Positions 26,107 to 35,039 of a stretch of 63,755 bases of DNA are shown here, in pieces. Origin of the DNA: Bacteroidales bacterium UBA3297 (GTDB taxonomy: Bacteria > Bacteroidota > Bacteroidia > Bacteroidales > Paludibacteraceae); NCBI GenBank assembly GCA_002362105.1, contig DETD01000018.1, forward strand, positions 148,278 through 212,032, read 5' to 3'. The translations under genes were made by a program, and so were the position numbers. Within the stretch, counting starts at the first letter, position 1; each line of letters opens with the position of its first letter. The notes under the pieces were generated by a model. It was given only the letters and a program-made list of their open reading frames with translations. It did no database searches and was not told where the DNA came from.

Positions 26107-26691
26107 ATGATATTCAAATTCATACTAGTATCGGACGAAGAAGATGAATTCCGACGCGAGATAGAGATAGAATCAGACAGTACATTTCTAGAATTTCACA
26201 AAGCAATTTTGGAATCGGTAGACTATACCGACGACCAGATAACCAGTTTCTTTGTATGCGACGACGAATGGGAGCGCTACCAAGAAATATCGCTAGTTGA
26301 AATGGACACCGCTAGCGACACCGATTGCTACACTATGGCCGACACACACATCGACGAATTTGTAGAAGACGAAGGGCAGAAACTTCAGTATGTTTTCGAC
26401 ACCCTCAACGACCGCGCATTCTACATTGAATTGAAACAGGTCATTACCGGCAAAGACATCAACAAGCCAGTCTGCACAAAGAAAAAGGGGAAAGCCCCTA
26501 AACAGATTGACGACGACTTCCTGACAGAAGACATCTTGGCCGAAATTAACGGAAAAGGCAAAAAAGGCGGCAAAAACAGCAATGTTGACGACGACATCTA
26601 TGGTGATTTCGGCGACGACAGCAGTTACGACGACGAGGAATTGGGAGAATTGAGCGATGACATCAATTTCGACGATTCTTACGACAGATAA
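26107..26691 (+). CDS. pRiA4b ORF-3-like protein
   Basis: A 194-residue, strongly acidic protein. The first 125 residues match the pattern of the pRiA4b ORF-3 family (IFKFILVSDEEDEFRREIEI...STFLEFHKAILESVDY, then KLQYVFDTLNDRAFYIEL); in other databases this family is called IS1096 passenger-like. No transposase or mobile element is nearby, so the name does not imply transposition here. The last 60 residues are rich in Asp and Gly with poly-acidic stretches and may be disordered. It has its own promoter. The function of the family is not known, and homologues are common single-copy genes in Bacteroidales. Confidence 0.75.
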   Translation: MIFKFILVSDEEDEFRREIEIESDSTFLEFHKAILESVDYTDDQITSFFVCDDEWERYQEISLVEMDTASDTDCYTMADTHIDEFVEDEGQKLQYVFDTLNDRAFYIELKQVITGKDINKPVCTKKKGKAPKQIDDDFLTEDILAEINGKGKKGGKNSNVDDDIYGDFGDDSSYDDEELGELSDDINFDDSYDR

Positions 26692-26863
26692 ATCAAATAA
26701 GGAAAATGTGAAAGGCGGTGCAATGCCGCCATCACATCTTCGCTAAAGCGACCATAAACCGCATTTAGCCCGCACAACACCGTGAAGAGGAAAACAGCCG
26801 GACCTAAACTTAGAAAAAGAGCGATTTTGTTGAAATAAGCAGAAAAGATCCAACAAAAGTTTT

Positions 26864-26871
26864 TATTTTTG
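26864..26871 (+). promoter_or_regulatory. -7 box (TATTTTTG) of the VTC operon
   Basis: Full match to TAnnTTTG, 32 nt before the ATG at 26904; no -33 element at the right distance. The 170 bases before it hold only a short GGCGG/CCGCC hairpin (26714-26730) without a T-run. Confidence 0.6.
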
Positions 26872-26903
26872 ACATACAACTTAAAAAAAGAATTTATCAT
26901 TGT

Positions 26904-27644
26904 ATGAGAAACACAAAAAATATAATAAATTGCTTACTAGTAGCCGCGACGGCTGTATTAGGCACAACTTCATGTTCGAAAGAAGAAGGTAAAGGCGGCG
27001 ACGCAATCATTCACGGCTACGTGTACGAAGTAGTTAACGACGGCGACATTGTAAGCGACGGCATGGGAGGTTACAAATTCGACACCTACACCGTTCCGGC
27101 AATGGGCAAGACGGTATACATCGTCTATGGAGGCGGAATTGGAGCCAACGACGACAAAGTAGCAACAAATTCTTTGGGCTACTACCGCTTTGAGAACCTC
27201 AGGAAAGGCGATTACAGTGTCTACGCCATCGGCGACAATGCTACTTCCCTCAAAGAAGGTGTCGTTACTAATATAAACATCGGCTCGTCTGGCGCGTATA
27301 TGAACGACGCTATTTACCTGAGCGAAGGAAAGAATTCGGCGTGCAGCGGTGTAATTGGCAGCGTTAAAGCACTTTACAGCAATGAAGACGACTACGTTAC
27401 CGGGGTCGGAATCCGCGTTTACATAAAGAATTCAATTGGTGGGGAGCAAAACGACACCCGCACCGACAACGAAGGCAACTTCCGCTTCGCCAGGCTGAAA
27501 CCAAACTCCACCTACACCATTTGGGCGGAAACAGAGGTTAAAAAGAACTATGCTGTAACAGCGACAGGCTACGACATTACAACCGGCCCTGCCGGCACAG
27601 TAACAAACATGACAGCCTCTCCAATCAAAGTCAGCATTTTCTAA
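26904..27644 (+). CDS. lipoprotein with carboxypeptidase-regulatory-like beta domains
   Basis: A 246-residue lipoprotein with a lipobox-like GTTSC (Cys24). The mature part seems to contain two beta-sandwich repeats: IIHGYVYEV...TNSLGYYRFENLRKGDYSVYAIGD and GVIGSVKAL...RTDNEGNFRFARLKPNSTYTIWAETE. The pattern G-x-Y-x-F-x-x-L-x-x-G-x-Y is that of carboxypeptidase regulatory-like or SdrD B-type folds, used as surface stalks. No catalytic site is seen. It is followed after 39 nt by another exported protein and then by the VTC/DUF4956 genes, so it is probably an outer-membrane part of that system. Confidence 0.8.
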   Translation: MRNTKNIINCLLVAATAVLGTTSCSKEEGKGGDAIIHGYVYEVVNDGDIVSDGMGGYKFDTYTVPAMGKTVYIVYGGGIGANDDKVATNSLGYYRFENLRKGDYSVYAIGDNATSLKEGVVTNINIGSSGAYMNDAIYLSEGKNSACSGVIGSVKALYSNEDDYVTGVGIRVYIKNSIGGEQNDTRTDNEGNFRFARLKPNSTYTIWAETEVKKNYAVTATGYDITTGPAGTVTNMTASPIKVSIF

Positions 27645-27683
27645 GAAAATAAGTTGGGAAACACATATCATAAATAAAAAACC

Positions 27684-28079
27684 ATGAGTAAACACCTATT
27701 CATAGCGTTAGCGGTTCTGCTAAGCATTGGCAGCAACGCATTTGCCGCAAAGACAATAGACGGCAAACAGATAACAGAAATTAAAGAATGGATTGTCACC
27801 AATGGTAAAAAGACTATTGACGAAGTCACTAAGTACGACGACAAAGGCAACAAGACAGAGGTGATCAATTACAAAGACGGTGAAATGAAGGAGCGCACCA
27901 CCTACAAGTACAACGCCAACGGCAAATGTATTGAGGAGGAGCACTACGACAAATTCAACAAGTTGGAAAAGACGGTGAAAATCGAATACAATGCAAGCGG
28001 CAAGAAGTCGGCGGAAAAGACATACCAATCCAACGGAAAACTTAAAAGCGAGCACACTTTCGAATACATCACCAAGTAA
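27684..28079 (+). CDS. exported MORN/YwqK-like repeat protein
   Basis: A 131-residue protein with a signal peptide (residues 1 to about 21, cut after NAFA). The mature part has four to five short repeats of the pattern Y-(D/N)-x-x-G-K-x-x-E (KYDDKGNKTEVINYKDGEMKE; KYNANGKCIEEEHYDK; EYNASGKKSAEKTYQSNGKLKSE). This resembles the MORN-like repeats of YwqK family proteins, whose name refers to a toxin-antitoxin annotation that has no support here. No catalytic residues are evident. It ends 9 nt before the VTC gene. Confidence 0.72.
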   Translation: MSKHLFIALAVLLSIGSNAFAAKTIDGKQITEIKEWIVTNGKKTIDEVTKYDDKGNKTEVINYKDGEMKERTTYKYNANGKCIEEEHYDKFNKLEKTVKIEYNASGKKSAEKTYQSNGKLKSEHTFEYITK

Positions 28080-28088
28080 AAGGTGGCT

Positions 28089-28916
28089 ATGAAAGAAACT
28101 CCAGCTGAGACACACCCTACTGCGCAGGGAGATATCACCCCAGTATTAGACGAAATAGACCGAATACTGAGCGAGATGCCCCCCATCACACTCGAGCAGA
28201 TGAAGGTGATAAAACTGATGAACCGCATCGACAAGAAATACATTGTCAATGTGGAGCAACTCCCTGTCATTTTGCGAATGGCACAAGGCGACTACTACGT
28301 GCAAGAAACTGACGGTTTACGCCGGTTCATGTACAAAAGTTGCTATTACGACACGGCTGACGACCAGATGTACACAATGCACTGCAACGGGAAACTGACC
28401 CGCCAGAAAATACGCGTCAGAGAATATGTGTCGTCGAACCTCACATTCCTAGAAATAAAAAGCAAGAGCAACAAAGGCAGGACTTCAAAAGTGCGTATAA
28501 AAGTACCCGACACAAACGTACTCCAACAAGAAGAGGCATGCAACTATATTGACGAAAAGGCTAGATACAGCCACTCGGAAATCCGTCCGCGCCTGAAAAA
28601 CCAATTTTACCGCATAACCCTGGTAAACAAAGGCAAAACCGAACGACTCACTATAGATGTGAACATTGAATTTGAGAACTGCCTTACCGGAGACCGAAAC
28701 GGGAACAAGAGACTCTGCATAATAGAGTTGAAGAGAGACGGAAACGTTCCATCTCCTTTTTTGAACTACTTTATGCAACTCCGCATAAAAGCAAAGGGAA
28801 TCAGCAAATACTGCTACGGAATGATGCTGACCGACCCTACCCTAAAGCGCAACCGGTTTAAGCCAAAACTCCGCTACATCAGCAAAGTGACAACCGGCTC
28901 GTCAAACATCAGATAA
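28089..28916 (+). CDS. VTC-domain protein (polyphosphate polymerase-like)
   Basis: A 275-residue cytosolic protein of the CYTH/VTC superfamily (PF09359), which in yeast Vtc4 makes polyphosphate from ATP inside a beta-tunnel. The tunnel basic residues can be followed: MNRIDKKYIV, KSCYYDTAD, RQKIRVREY, FLEIKSKSNKGRTSK, and IELKRDG. The bacterial proteins are often next to a DUF4956 membrane protein, and that is the case here, 22 nt downstream. Activity has not been shown for most of them. A GTG two codons upstream could also be the start; the ATG at 28089 is preferred. Confidence 0.85.
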   Translation: MKETPAETHPTAQGDITPVLDEIDRILSEMPPITLEQMKVIKLMNRIDKKYIVNVEQLPVILRMAQGDYYVQETDGLRRFMYKSCYYDTADDQMYTMHCNGKLTRQKIRVREYVSSNLTFLEIKSKSNKGRTSKVRIKVPDTNVLQQEEACNYIDEKARYSHSEIRPRLKNQFYRITLVNKGKTERLTIDVNIEFENCLTGDRNGNKRLCIIELKRDGNVPSPFLNYFMQLRIKAKGISKYCYGMMLTDPTLKRNRFKPKLRYISKVTTGSSNIR

Positions 28917-28938
28917 TGTAAAAAAAGTAATTATAAAA

Positions 28939-29628
28939 ATGGAACTATTAGGTATTCTATCGGAATTAGAGAACATCTCGTTTTTTGGAATTCCCCTTGT
29001 TAATTCAGACAGTTTCCGCGAACTTTTAGTCCGCTTCCTGTTCAACACCCTTATTTCGTTCATCATTGTAGGTTATTTCTACTATAAGAAGTCGAAGCGT
29101 CAGGACTACACGTACACCTTTATGCTCATTTCAACGACTGTGTTCCTCCTTATTTTCTTGTTAGGACATGAGAAACTACAGATGGGACTGGCGTTGGGCT
29201 TGTTTGCCATCTTCGGCATTGTTCGCTACCGTACAGAGACAGTGCCAATCCGTGAGATGACTTACCTCTTCATGATTATCGGCATATCGGTTATCAACGG
29301 TTTGGCAACTAGTGTCAGCCACATCGAGTTGGTAGTCACCAACATCGTATTCGTTGTAATGTGCTTCATTATGGAAGGCCGTATGGTGATGCAGACACCA
29401 AACTGCAAATTCATTGTATACGAGAAGATCAACCTCATTACACCAGAACACCACGACGAGATGATGGCCGACCTTAAAGCTCGCACTGGTCTTGACATTG
29501 TAAAGTTCGAGATTGGCTACATAAACTTTTTAAAGGACACCTGCTTCGTGAAAGTTTATTACAACACCAAGAACGACGAGATTAACACCATTGACATGAT
29601 TACCAAAACCAAGCAGTTTAATGGATAA
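28939..29628 (+). CDS. DUF4956 membrane protein
   Basis: A 229-residue inner-membrane protein with four membrane segments (about 26-46, 53-73, 79-96, 105-143), followed by a soluble domain of about 80 residues (NLITPEHHDEMMADLKARTGLDIVKFEIGYINFLKDTCFVKVYY). The order and the RYRTETVPIREMTYLF loop are typical of DUF4956. It is regularly paired with VTC-domain proteins, so the pair may form a membrane synthase or transfer complex for polyphosphate-like chains; that is inference from context. Its last 8 nt overlap the next gene. Confidence 0.85.
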   Translation: MELLGILSELENISFFGIPLVNSDSFRELLVRFLFNTLISFIIVGYFYYKKSKRQDYTYTFMLISTTVFLLIFLLGHEKLQMGLALGLFAIFGIVRYRTETVPIREMTYLFMIIGISVINGLATSVSHIELVVTNIVFVVMCFIMEGRMVMQTPNCKFIVYEKINLITPEHHDEMMADLKARTGLDIVKFEIGYINFLKDTCFVKVYYNTKNDEINTIDMITKTKQFNG

Positions 29629-30322
29629 ACTTAAGCGACACATACTGCTACCCCTTTTGCTGGCAACAGGTTTGCTCGCACCTTCATCCCTTTTGGCCGA
29701 CGAACAGGACTTTGCGACTGATTTAGGCATAGGTGCGAAGGTCGGCATTACCAAACGTCTGGACGCTGAACTTGGCGGAGGCGCACGCCTCTGCAACAAC
29801 AGTTCAGAGTTAGACCGTTTGAGCGCTGAAGGTGGTTTCGGGTATGCCGTCATTAAGAAATGGCTTGACTTGGAAGCCGGCTATTGTTTCTTCGCAGACT
29901 GGAACGGAGGCAGCAAACAATACTACACTTACCGGCACCGATACAGCATAGGACTGGACCTCAGCCATAAAGTTTTCACTCGTATGGAGATGGATCTGCG
30001 TGTGAAATGGCAGTCGACCTACCAATCGACCAAGATGAAGACCTATGCACAAAATCCGAAAGACCTGCTACGTATAAAAATAGGGGCAGAACACAAATTA
30101 AAAGGTATCTACCTTTTCCCTTATCTTTCGGCGGAAAGCTTCTTCACAACAAACAGCATAAATGGCAACGATTTGGTTGATATGCGTTACCGAGTTGGCT
30201 TAAAATACCAGATGAACAAGCACAACACCTTCGACCTCGGTTTCCAGATTGACGACGAAATGAATGTTGGGAACCCTGAAGACCGGTATATGCTGTGTGC
30301 AGGCTACAAATACAAATTCTAA
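29621..30322 (+). CDS. DUF2490-type outer-membrane beta-barrel
   Basis: A 233-residue protein with a signal peptide (1 to about 26, before DEQDF), followed by about ten amphipathic strands with aromatic ends, and a C-terminal Phe (AGYKYKF), the signal for BAM-mediated assembly. The spacing matches DUF2490 barrels. It overlaps the DUF4956 gene by 8 nt, so the two are probably co-translated. Together the operon covers cytosol, inner membrane, periplasm and outer membrane, which would suit an export route. The substrate is unknown. Confidence 0.82.
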   Translation: MDKLKRHILLPLLLATGLLAPSSLLADEQDFATDLGIGAKVGITKRLDAELGGGARLCNNSSELDRLSAEGGFGYAVIKKWLDLEAGYCFFADWNGGSKQYYTYRHRYSIGLDLSHKVFTRMEMDLRVKWQSTYQSTKMKTYAQNPKDLLRIKIGAEHKLKGIYLFPYLSAESFFTTNSINGNDLVDMRYRVGLKYQMNKHNTFDLGFQIDDEMNVGNPEDRYMLCAGYKYKF

Positions 30323-30343
30323 GTCATCCTTATACAAAAATCA

Positions 30344-30374
30344 GCGAAGGCGGCCTAAACAAGGCCGCCTTCGC
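30344..30374. terminator. bidirectional terminator
   Basis: A perfect 13-bp stem GCGAAGGCGGCCT / AGGCCGCCTTCGC with an AAACA loop. The minus strand continues with TGATTTTTG, so it suits the DUF2851 gene; it also ends the VTC operon. Confidence 0.85.
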
Positions 30375-30398
30375 TCGTATATTAGAAACTGTTATCTG

Positions 30399-31673
30399 TC
30401 AGGGGAGATGTTTGAAGATTTGGTGCCCCAATTTACAACGAAGGCACTCCTTTTTCTGGCAATAATTCTTCATCTGTTCCAACAATGCCTGAGTGTCGTA
30501 CGCGTTTTGAGCCACTACGCCATAGTTTTTCCAGGTTTCAATAATAGAATTACTCTCAGCAGGAATGCTTTCCAACAAATCGAACACACGCTCCGTCATT
30601 TTCTCATTGCCCGTGTGCTTCCCGTAGGCGAACAACATCGGCACAACACAATTAATCAGGATATTGTTACGCAATGCCACGCCAATAGTTTTCTCCGACC
30701 GTTTACTCCACTGTGCAATATAATAGTGGTTCTTCCAGTAATCGGAAGTGCCAAAAGAGAATAGTTTGCACATTTCCTTCGAATCGGCCGTTTCCACCAC
30801 TTTACGGAACAAATGTTCGCTTTTGAAAGTAAGCATTGCAAACTCCGCAAGCCGCACGTATGGCGAACTAGCAGGACGTATACGCCCCATCCGCCAAAGA
30901 GAAGGGTCGATAGGAACCAACGAGTATTTCTGTTTCAAGAATTTGTACTCAGCTATTAATTGGTCGGTATAAGTATCTGTCAGCTTCACATCCTCAAGCA
31001 GGCCGGCCTGACCAATAAACAGTGCCTCTAGCTGCAACAGGTTATCTTTCTGTTTTGCTAAAATATGCTGGGGTAACGATTTTGCCAACTGAACAAAAGG
31101 GACTTCGTTGACTTTCATACCGAAACTTTTCGCCAGAACCTGGTAAAAGGTTTCCTCCCAATCGTTGTTGTTACTTTTCAAGACCTCTTGAATAGCAACA
31201 ACCTTATGTTCAAGCCGTTCACACAGCAACCCGTTCATCATAAACTGCAAACGCGTTTTAAGGTGTTCATCCCAATAATGTCCACAAGGAATAGGTTGAT
31301 GGGACTGACGTAGCTGTTCGGCCAGATTTATGTAACGAGGTTCTATCGGCAGTTGAACCTGTGGAAGGACATCTCCTTTCTGGTTTCTTACTTCGGCATC
31401 GCTGTTTGCAACAACGTGAAGAATTACGGAATTATAAGCCGCATCGGTCTCATGCTGATGTCGGAACCAGTCGGAAGCCCGCACATGAATCTCCACATTG
31501 CCAGCCCAAAGCGTACCGGCAATGCGCACCTTGGCATTAAAATAGTCAGGTCCGGCTCCATTGTTCGGAAGTCCCACATCAATAACTTCCACCGGTTCTC
31601 CAGTAACGGTGGTCAACAAGGCATCACCCCACATACGGTAACGCCAAATATATGACACAAGATCTTCTCTCAT
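30399..31673 (-). CDS. DUF2851 family protein
   Basis: A 424-residue protein recognised by its N-terminal half: EDLVSYIWRYRM, then VIDVGLPNNGAGPDYFNAKVRI, GNVEIHVRASDWFRHQH and YNSVILHVV. This block is shared by nearly all DUF2851 proteins of Bacteroidota. The Asp/Glu and Lys spacing in GPDYFNAKV...GNVEIHV recalls the PD-(D/E)xK nuclease core, and a nuclease fold has been suggested for such families; I cannot prove activity. The C-terminal half is helical with a CQKKECLRCKLG stretch near the end that could bind a metal. It is single, with its own promoter and terminator. Confidence 0.85.
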   Translation of the reverse strand: MREDLVSYIWRYRMWGDALLTTVTGEPVEVIDVGLPNNGAGPDYFNAKVRIAGTLWAGNVEIHVRASDWFRHQHETDAAYNSVILHVVANSDAEVRNQKGDVLPQVQLPIEPRYINLAEQLRQSHQPIPCGHYWDEHLKTRLQFMMNGLLCERLEHKVVAIQEVLKSNNNDWEETFYQVLAKSFGMKVNEVPFVQLAKSLPQHILAKQKDNLLQLEALFIGQAGLLEDVKLTDTYTDQLIAEYKFLKQKYSLVPIDPSLWRMGRIRPASSPYVRLAEFAMLTFKSEHLFRKVVETADSKEMCKLFSFGTSDYWKNHYYIAQWSKRSEKTIGVALRNNILINCVVPMLFAYGKHTGNEKMTERVFDLLESIPAESNSIIETWKNYGVVAQNAYDTQALLEQMKNYCQKKECLRCKLGHQIFKHLP

Positions 31674-31695
31674 AGGTTTTGCGTTTAGTCTATAA

Positions 31696-31703
31696 CAAAT
31701 ATA
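31696..31703 (-). promoter_or_regulatory. -7 box (TATATTTG) of the DUF2851 gene
   Basis: Full match on the minus strand, 23 nt before the ATG at 31673, back-to-back with the -7 box of the lipid kinase. Confidence 0.6.
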
Positions 31704-31716
31704 GATTTAAAAAATG

Positions 31717-31724
31717 TATTTTTG
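31717..31724 (+). promoter_or_regulatory. -7 box (TATTTTTG) of the lipid kinase gene
   Basis: Full match to TAnnTTTG, 73 nt before the ATG at 31798. No -33 element is evident. Confidence 0.65.
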
Positions 31725-31797
31725 CAGAAAAGAAAGAAAATTGTGACGGAAGTTTCTGGTTAGAAATCTGAAACAAATACAAAACAAAAAGACGAAA

Positions 31798-32679
31798 ATG
31801 GACAAACTGAAGATAGCATTCATAATAAATCCGTACTCAGGAACAACTGAAAAAAAAGCGCTGCCAACATTAATCGACCAACGCATCGACAAAAACAAAT
31901 TCGATGTAACCACCGTCTTCACCGAATATGCCGGACATGGTAAAGAGTTGGCCTCCCAATTTGCCGCAGAAGGTTACGACGCTGTAATAGCCTGTGGCGG
32001 AGACGGCACCATCAACGAAGTGGCGTCGTCACTAACCGAAACAAACACAGCTTTCGGCATTATTCCATTCGGCTCGGGGAACGGACTTGCGCGCCACCTG
32101 CACATTCCATTAAAGCCTGCAGCCGCACTCGATTTAGTGAACAAATTCAAGTTACAGCCTCTGGATTACGGAGTTGTAAACGACCATAAGTTCTTTTGTA
32201 CAAGCGGAACAGGTTTCGACGCACAGATAGCATGGGATTTCGCAAAACAGTCAACCCGCGGAATACAGACATACCTAAAACTCATTCTTAAGGAATTCTG
32301 GAACTATGAGCCTGAAACCTATATTATAGAAACCGAAGACAAAAAAATAGAACGGAAAGCCTTTGTCGTCACCTTCGCGAACGCCAGCCAATATGGCAAC
32401 GAGGGCTATATCGCCCCTCTGGCAAAGACATACGACGGGTTGCTCGACATCAGCATTTTAAAGCCATTTCATTGGTACAACGTACCAAAACTGACCTACC
32501 AACTGCTAACCCGTAAATTATACAAAAACGATTTGTTGGAAGAGTATCAGGCTAAAAGTGCAACACTCAAACGCAAACAAAAAGGGCCATTCCACTTCGA
32601 CGGAGACCCCATTGAGTTTGGAGAAACAATAAACGTCAAGATTGTAGCGAACTCGCTAAAAGTGATAGCGGGGGAATAA
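31798..32679 (+). CDS. diacylglycerol kinase-family lipid kinase
   Basis: A 293-residue cytosolic or membrane-associated kinase of the YegS/DgkB group, which phosphorylates diacylglycerol or related lipids using ATP. The nucleotide-binding block is at about residues 63-80 (CGGDGTINEVASSL) and the second motif is FGSGNGLARHL near 95. The C-terminal beta-sandwich contains the FDGDP end motif. Length is normal for the family. The lipid substrate cannot be told from sequence. It lies between its own promoter and a bidirectional terminator and marks the edge of the polysaccharide locus. Confidence 0.9.
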   Translation: MDKLKIAFIINPYSGTTEKKALPTLIDQRIDKNKFDVTTVFTEYAGHGKELASQFAAEGYDAVIACGGDGTINEVASSLTETNTAFGIIPFGSGNGLARHLHIPLKPAAALDLVNKFKLQPLDYGVVNDHKFFCTSGTGFDAQIAWDFAKQSTRGIQTYLKLILKEFWNYEPETYIIETEDKKIERKAFVVTFANASQYGNEGYIAPLAKTYDGLLDISILKPFHWYNVPKLTYQLLTRKLYKNDLLEEYQAKSATLKRKQKGPFHFDGDPIEFGETINVKIVANSLKVIAGE

Positions 32680-32684
32680 GAAAA

Positions 32685-32720
32685 AAGCCGCACACTCAAT
32701 ACCAACAGAGTGTGCGGCTT
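32685..32720. terminator. bidirectional terminator at the end of the polysaccharide locus
   Basis: A perfect 13-bp stem AAGCCGCACACTC / GAGTGTGCGGCTT with a 10-nt loop. An A-run before it gives a T-run on the minus strand after glf, and the plus strand continues ATAATTT. Confidence 0.88.
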
Positions 32721-32748
32721 ATAATTTAGAGTTTCTATACTCAGATTT

Positions 32749-33885
32749 TCATAACGACAGGAACATCTTCATAACACTCTCCATCGTATCATCCATATCG
32801 TAATACTTATACTCGGCAAGTCGTCCACCAAATATCACGTTCGGCTCGTTATCGGCCAAAGCCTTATACTTAGCATACAACTCAGCGTTACGGGCATCAT
32901 TAACCGGATAATAACTTTCCATACCCGGCATCCATTCTGTACTATACTCCCTGCTAATAACTGTATTAGGGCAATCGTAGACCTGCTGTCCAAACATAGC
33001 AAAATGTTTGTGCTCAATAATACGTGTATAAGGAACCTCACGTTCGGTATAATTAACCACCGCGTTACCCTGGTAGTTAGGCACATCAAGCACCTCAGTC
33101 TCGAAACGGACCGTACGGTATTGTAGCTGTCCGAACTGATAATTATAGAATTCGTCGATCTTACCCGTGAAAACAATTTTATCGGCCAAAGCAGTCAACT
33201 CTTCACGATGTTCAAAGAAATCGACACCCGTACGAGTTTCAACACCTTGAAGCAAACCATCAATTAGTTTGTTGTAACCACCAATAGGCACACCCTGATA
33301 ATCGTCGTTGAAGTAGTTATTATCGAAGACAAGACGAACAGGTAAACGCTTAATGATAAAAGCCGGCAATTCGGTGCAGCATCTACCCCATTGCTTTTCG
33401 GTGTAACCCTTTATAAGTTTCTCGTAAACATCACGTCCAATCAGCAGCTGTGCCTGTTCCTCTAGGTTTGCAGGTTCAGTACGTCCCTCCGCCTTCATTT
33501 TTGCTACAGCCTCAGCCTTTTGCTCGTCAATCTTCGCCTGAGCTTCAGCCGGAGTCTTCGCCCCCCACATTTTGTTGAAGGTGTTCATATTGAACGGCAA
33601 ATTATAAAGTTCGCCCTTATAATTAGCCACAGGGCTATTGGTGTAACGATTGAATTCCACAACCTCGTTAGCCAACTTCCAAACCTCCTTGTTACTGGTA
33701 TGGAAAATATGCGCACCGTATTTGTGGACATCAATCCCCTCTATGTTCTCGCAATAGAGGTTACCACCCAATTGTGGCCGTTTGTCAACAACCAGGCACT
33801 TTTTTCCCTGTTTTTTTGCCAAATAAGCAAAAGTGGCTCCATAAAGCCCAGAGCCGACAATGAGAAAGTTATATTTTTTGGACAT
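32749..33885 (-). CDS. glf: UDP-galactopyranose mutase
   Basis: A 378-residue flavoenzyme that converts UDP-galactopyranose to UDP-galactofuranose in the cytosol. The FAD Rossmann motif GSGLYGATFAYLAKK is at the N-terminus, followed by RPQLGGNLYCE and KYGAHIFHTSNKEVW, both typical of Glf. The substrate-binding GYTEKQWG and the C-terminal GRLAEYKYYDMDD are also intact. It is the last gene of the polysaccharide locus, placed just before the bidirectional terminator. With galE at the other end, it supplies galactofuranose for the repeat unit. Confidence 0.97.
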   Translation of the reverse strand: MSKKYNFLIVGSGLYGATFAYLAKKQGKKCLVVDKRPQLGGNLYCENIEGIDVHKYGAHIFHTSNKEVWKLANEVVEFNRYTNSPVANYKGELYNLPFNMNTFNKMWGAKTPAEAQAKIDEQKAEAVAKMKAEGRTEPANLEEQAQLLIGRDVYEKLIKGYTEKQWGRCCTELPAFIIKRLPVRLVFDNNYFNDDYQGVPIGGYNKLIDGLLQGVETRTGVDFFEHREELTALADKIVFTGKIDEFYNYQFGQLQYRTVRFETEVLDVPNYQGNAVVNYTEREVPYTRIIEHKHFAMFGQQVYDCPNTVISREYSTEWMPGMESYYPVNDARNAELYAKYKALADNEPNVIFGGRLAEYKYYDMDDTMESVMKMFLSL

Positions 33886-33941
33886 AAAAGAATCTGCTAA
33901 TATAATCAGAAGGACTACAGTGTATTAGCATCCAGTCCCCA

Positions 33942-34937
33942 CTAAAATTTCCCAAATAAGAACTTACAATTCTTATTTAGAAACAAAGTAACAGGGAAAC
34001 AAGAGGCAATTACTATCACAGTAATAATCAAGCTAAAAAGTATCGATTCTCTAATGGCTTCCGTCTGCATATGGGAAACCTTGGAAAAACCATAAATAAT
34101 GATTCTTTTCAAAGGATCATGAAGAACCATTATTGCAAGAGAATTCACACCCAACCACTGTAACACTTTACTATTAAGTTGAATAGAGATAAAATATGTA
34201 CATAAAACCAGTACAGCTCCAATAAAAAAGAAAAGTAGATATGAGCTAGGATAGATATTACACCTCATGCTACACCTAACACCAAAGTTCCATACAAGTA
34301 TATACGGAACAATTAAAAGCAAAATCCACCAAGGAGATATATTACGAGACTTTTCAGATATACTTTTTTTGTAAAGACCAAAGTATTTTCCAAGTACAAA
34401 GAAAGGAGATGCATAAAGCATTTGTGTCAAATAAAAAGGAAATTCTATTGATATAAATGTATCAAATACCACTAAAATAAGGAGTACAAACAAAACGTAG
34501 TACGAACTTTTTTTGAATTCGGTTAAATAATGAGAAAAAACAGAAGTGACGAACAAACAAGGTAAAAACCATAGCACAACATTAAAGACGTAAGGGCCTG
34601 GCTTCCCCGACATATTCATCGGATAAAATATATTACAGAACTGAGAGAAAGCATCAACTCCAGCTTTTTCAGGTCTAAACCTGCTCTCAATAAAGAACCA
34701 ATATGCGAAAGACAATAAGGCAAACGCGAAATAAGGAACCATTAAGCTTTTGAATTGATTCCATATATACTTATCTTTCGGCCGGTCAAAAAAACCTGTA
34801 AGCATAAAAAAAAGCGGCATATGAAAAGAGTAAATCAAAGTAGACAGATTAGCAAGGTGAGTCACATGACCTAACACCACTAAAACAATTCCAATACCCT
34901 TTAATACGTCAAATTCTGGTAATCGCGTTTTCGTCAT
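33942..34937 (-). CDS. membrane acyltransferase (acyltransferase-3 type)
   Basis: A 331-residue inner-membrane protein with about ten segments. It opens LPEFDVLKGIGIVLVVLGHV, with the His that is conserved in acyltransferase-3 enzymes (OafA/WecH-like), then SFHMPLFFMLTGFF. These enzymes move an acetyl or similar group across the membrane to a glycan. An in-frame extension up to 34988 exists, but the family begins at the ATG in 34937. It follows the pyruvyl transferase gene by about 100 nt and precedes glf. The acyl group and acceptor cannot be told. Confidence 0.87.
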   Translation of the reverse strand: MTKTRLPEFDVLKGIGIVLVVLGHVTHLANLSTLIYSFHMPLFFMLTGFFDRPKDKYIWNQFKSLMVPYFAFALLSFAYWFFIESRFRPEKAGVDAFSQFCNIFYPMNMSGKPGPYVFNVVLWFLPCLFVTSVFSHYLTEFKKSSYYVLFVLLILVVFDTFISIEFPFYLTQMLYASPFFVLGKYFGLYKKSISEKSRNISPWWILLLIVPYILVWNFGVRCSMRCNIYPSSYLLFFFIGAVLVLCTYFISIQLNSKVLQWLGVNSLAIMVLHDPLKRIIIYGFSKVSHMQTEAIRESILFSLIITVIVIASCFPVTLFLNKNCKFLFGKF

Positions 34938-35039
34938 CTGTATCGCTTTGTATAATAGCTCTATTCTCTTTGAGCTATAAAAATACAACTAAACGTGTCA
35001 AACGACACATTCCCTTCAACTATTTTTAATGTTCAAGAT

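Noticed and set aside
26107..26691. Mobile element suggested by the IS1096-passenger family name
   Set aside because: No transposase, inverted repeats or target duplication is seen nearby; the family is a common chromosomal gene.
26714..26730. GGCGG/CCGCC hairpin after the pRiA4b ORF-3-like gene
   Set aside because: A short stem without a T-run on either strand; not enough to call a terminator.
27684..28079. Antitoxin annotation for the YwqK-like repeat protein
   Set aside because: The product has a signal peptide and sits in an envelope operon; no toxin gene is adjacent.
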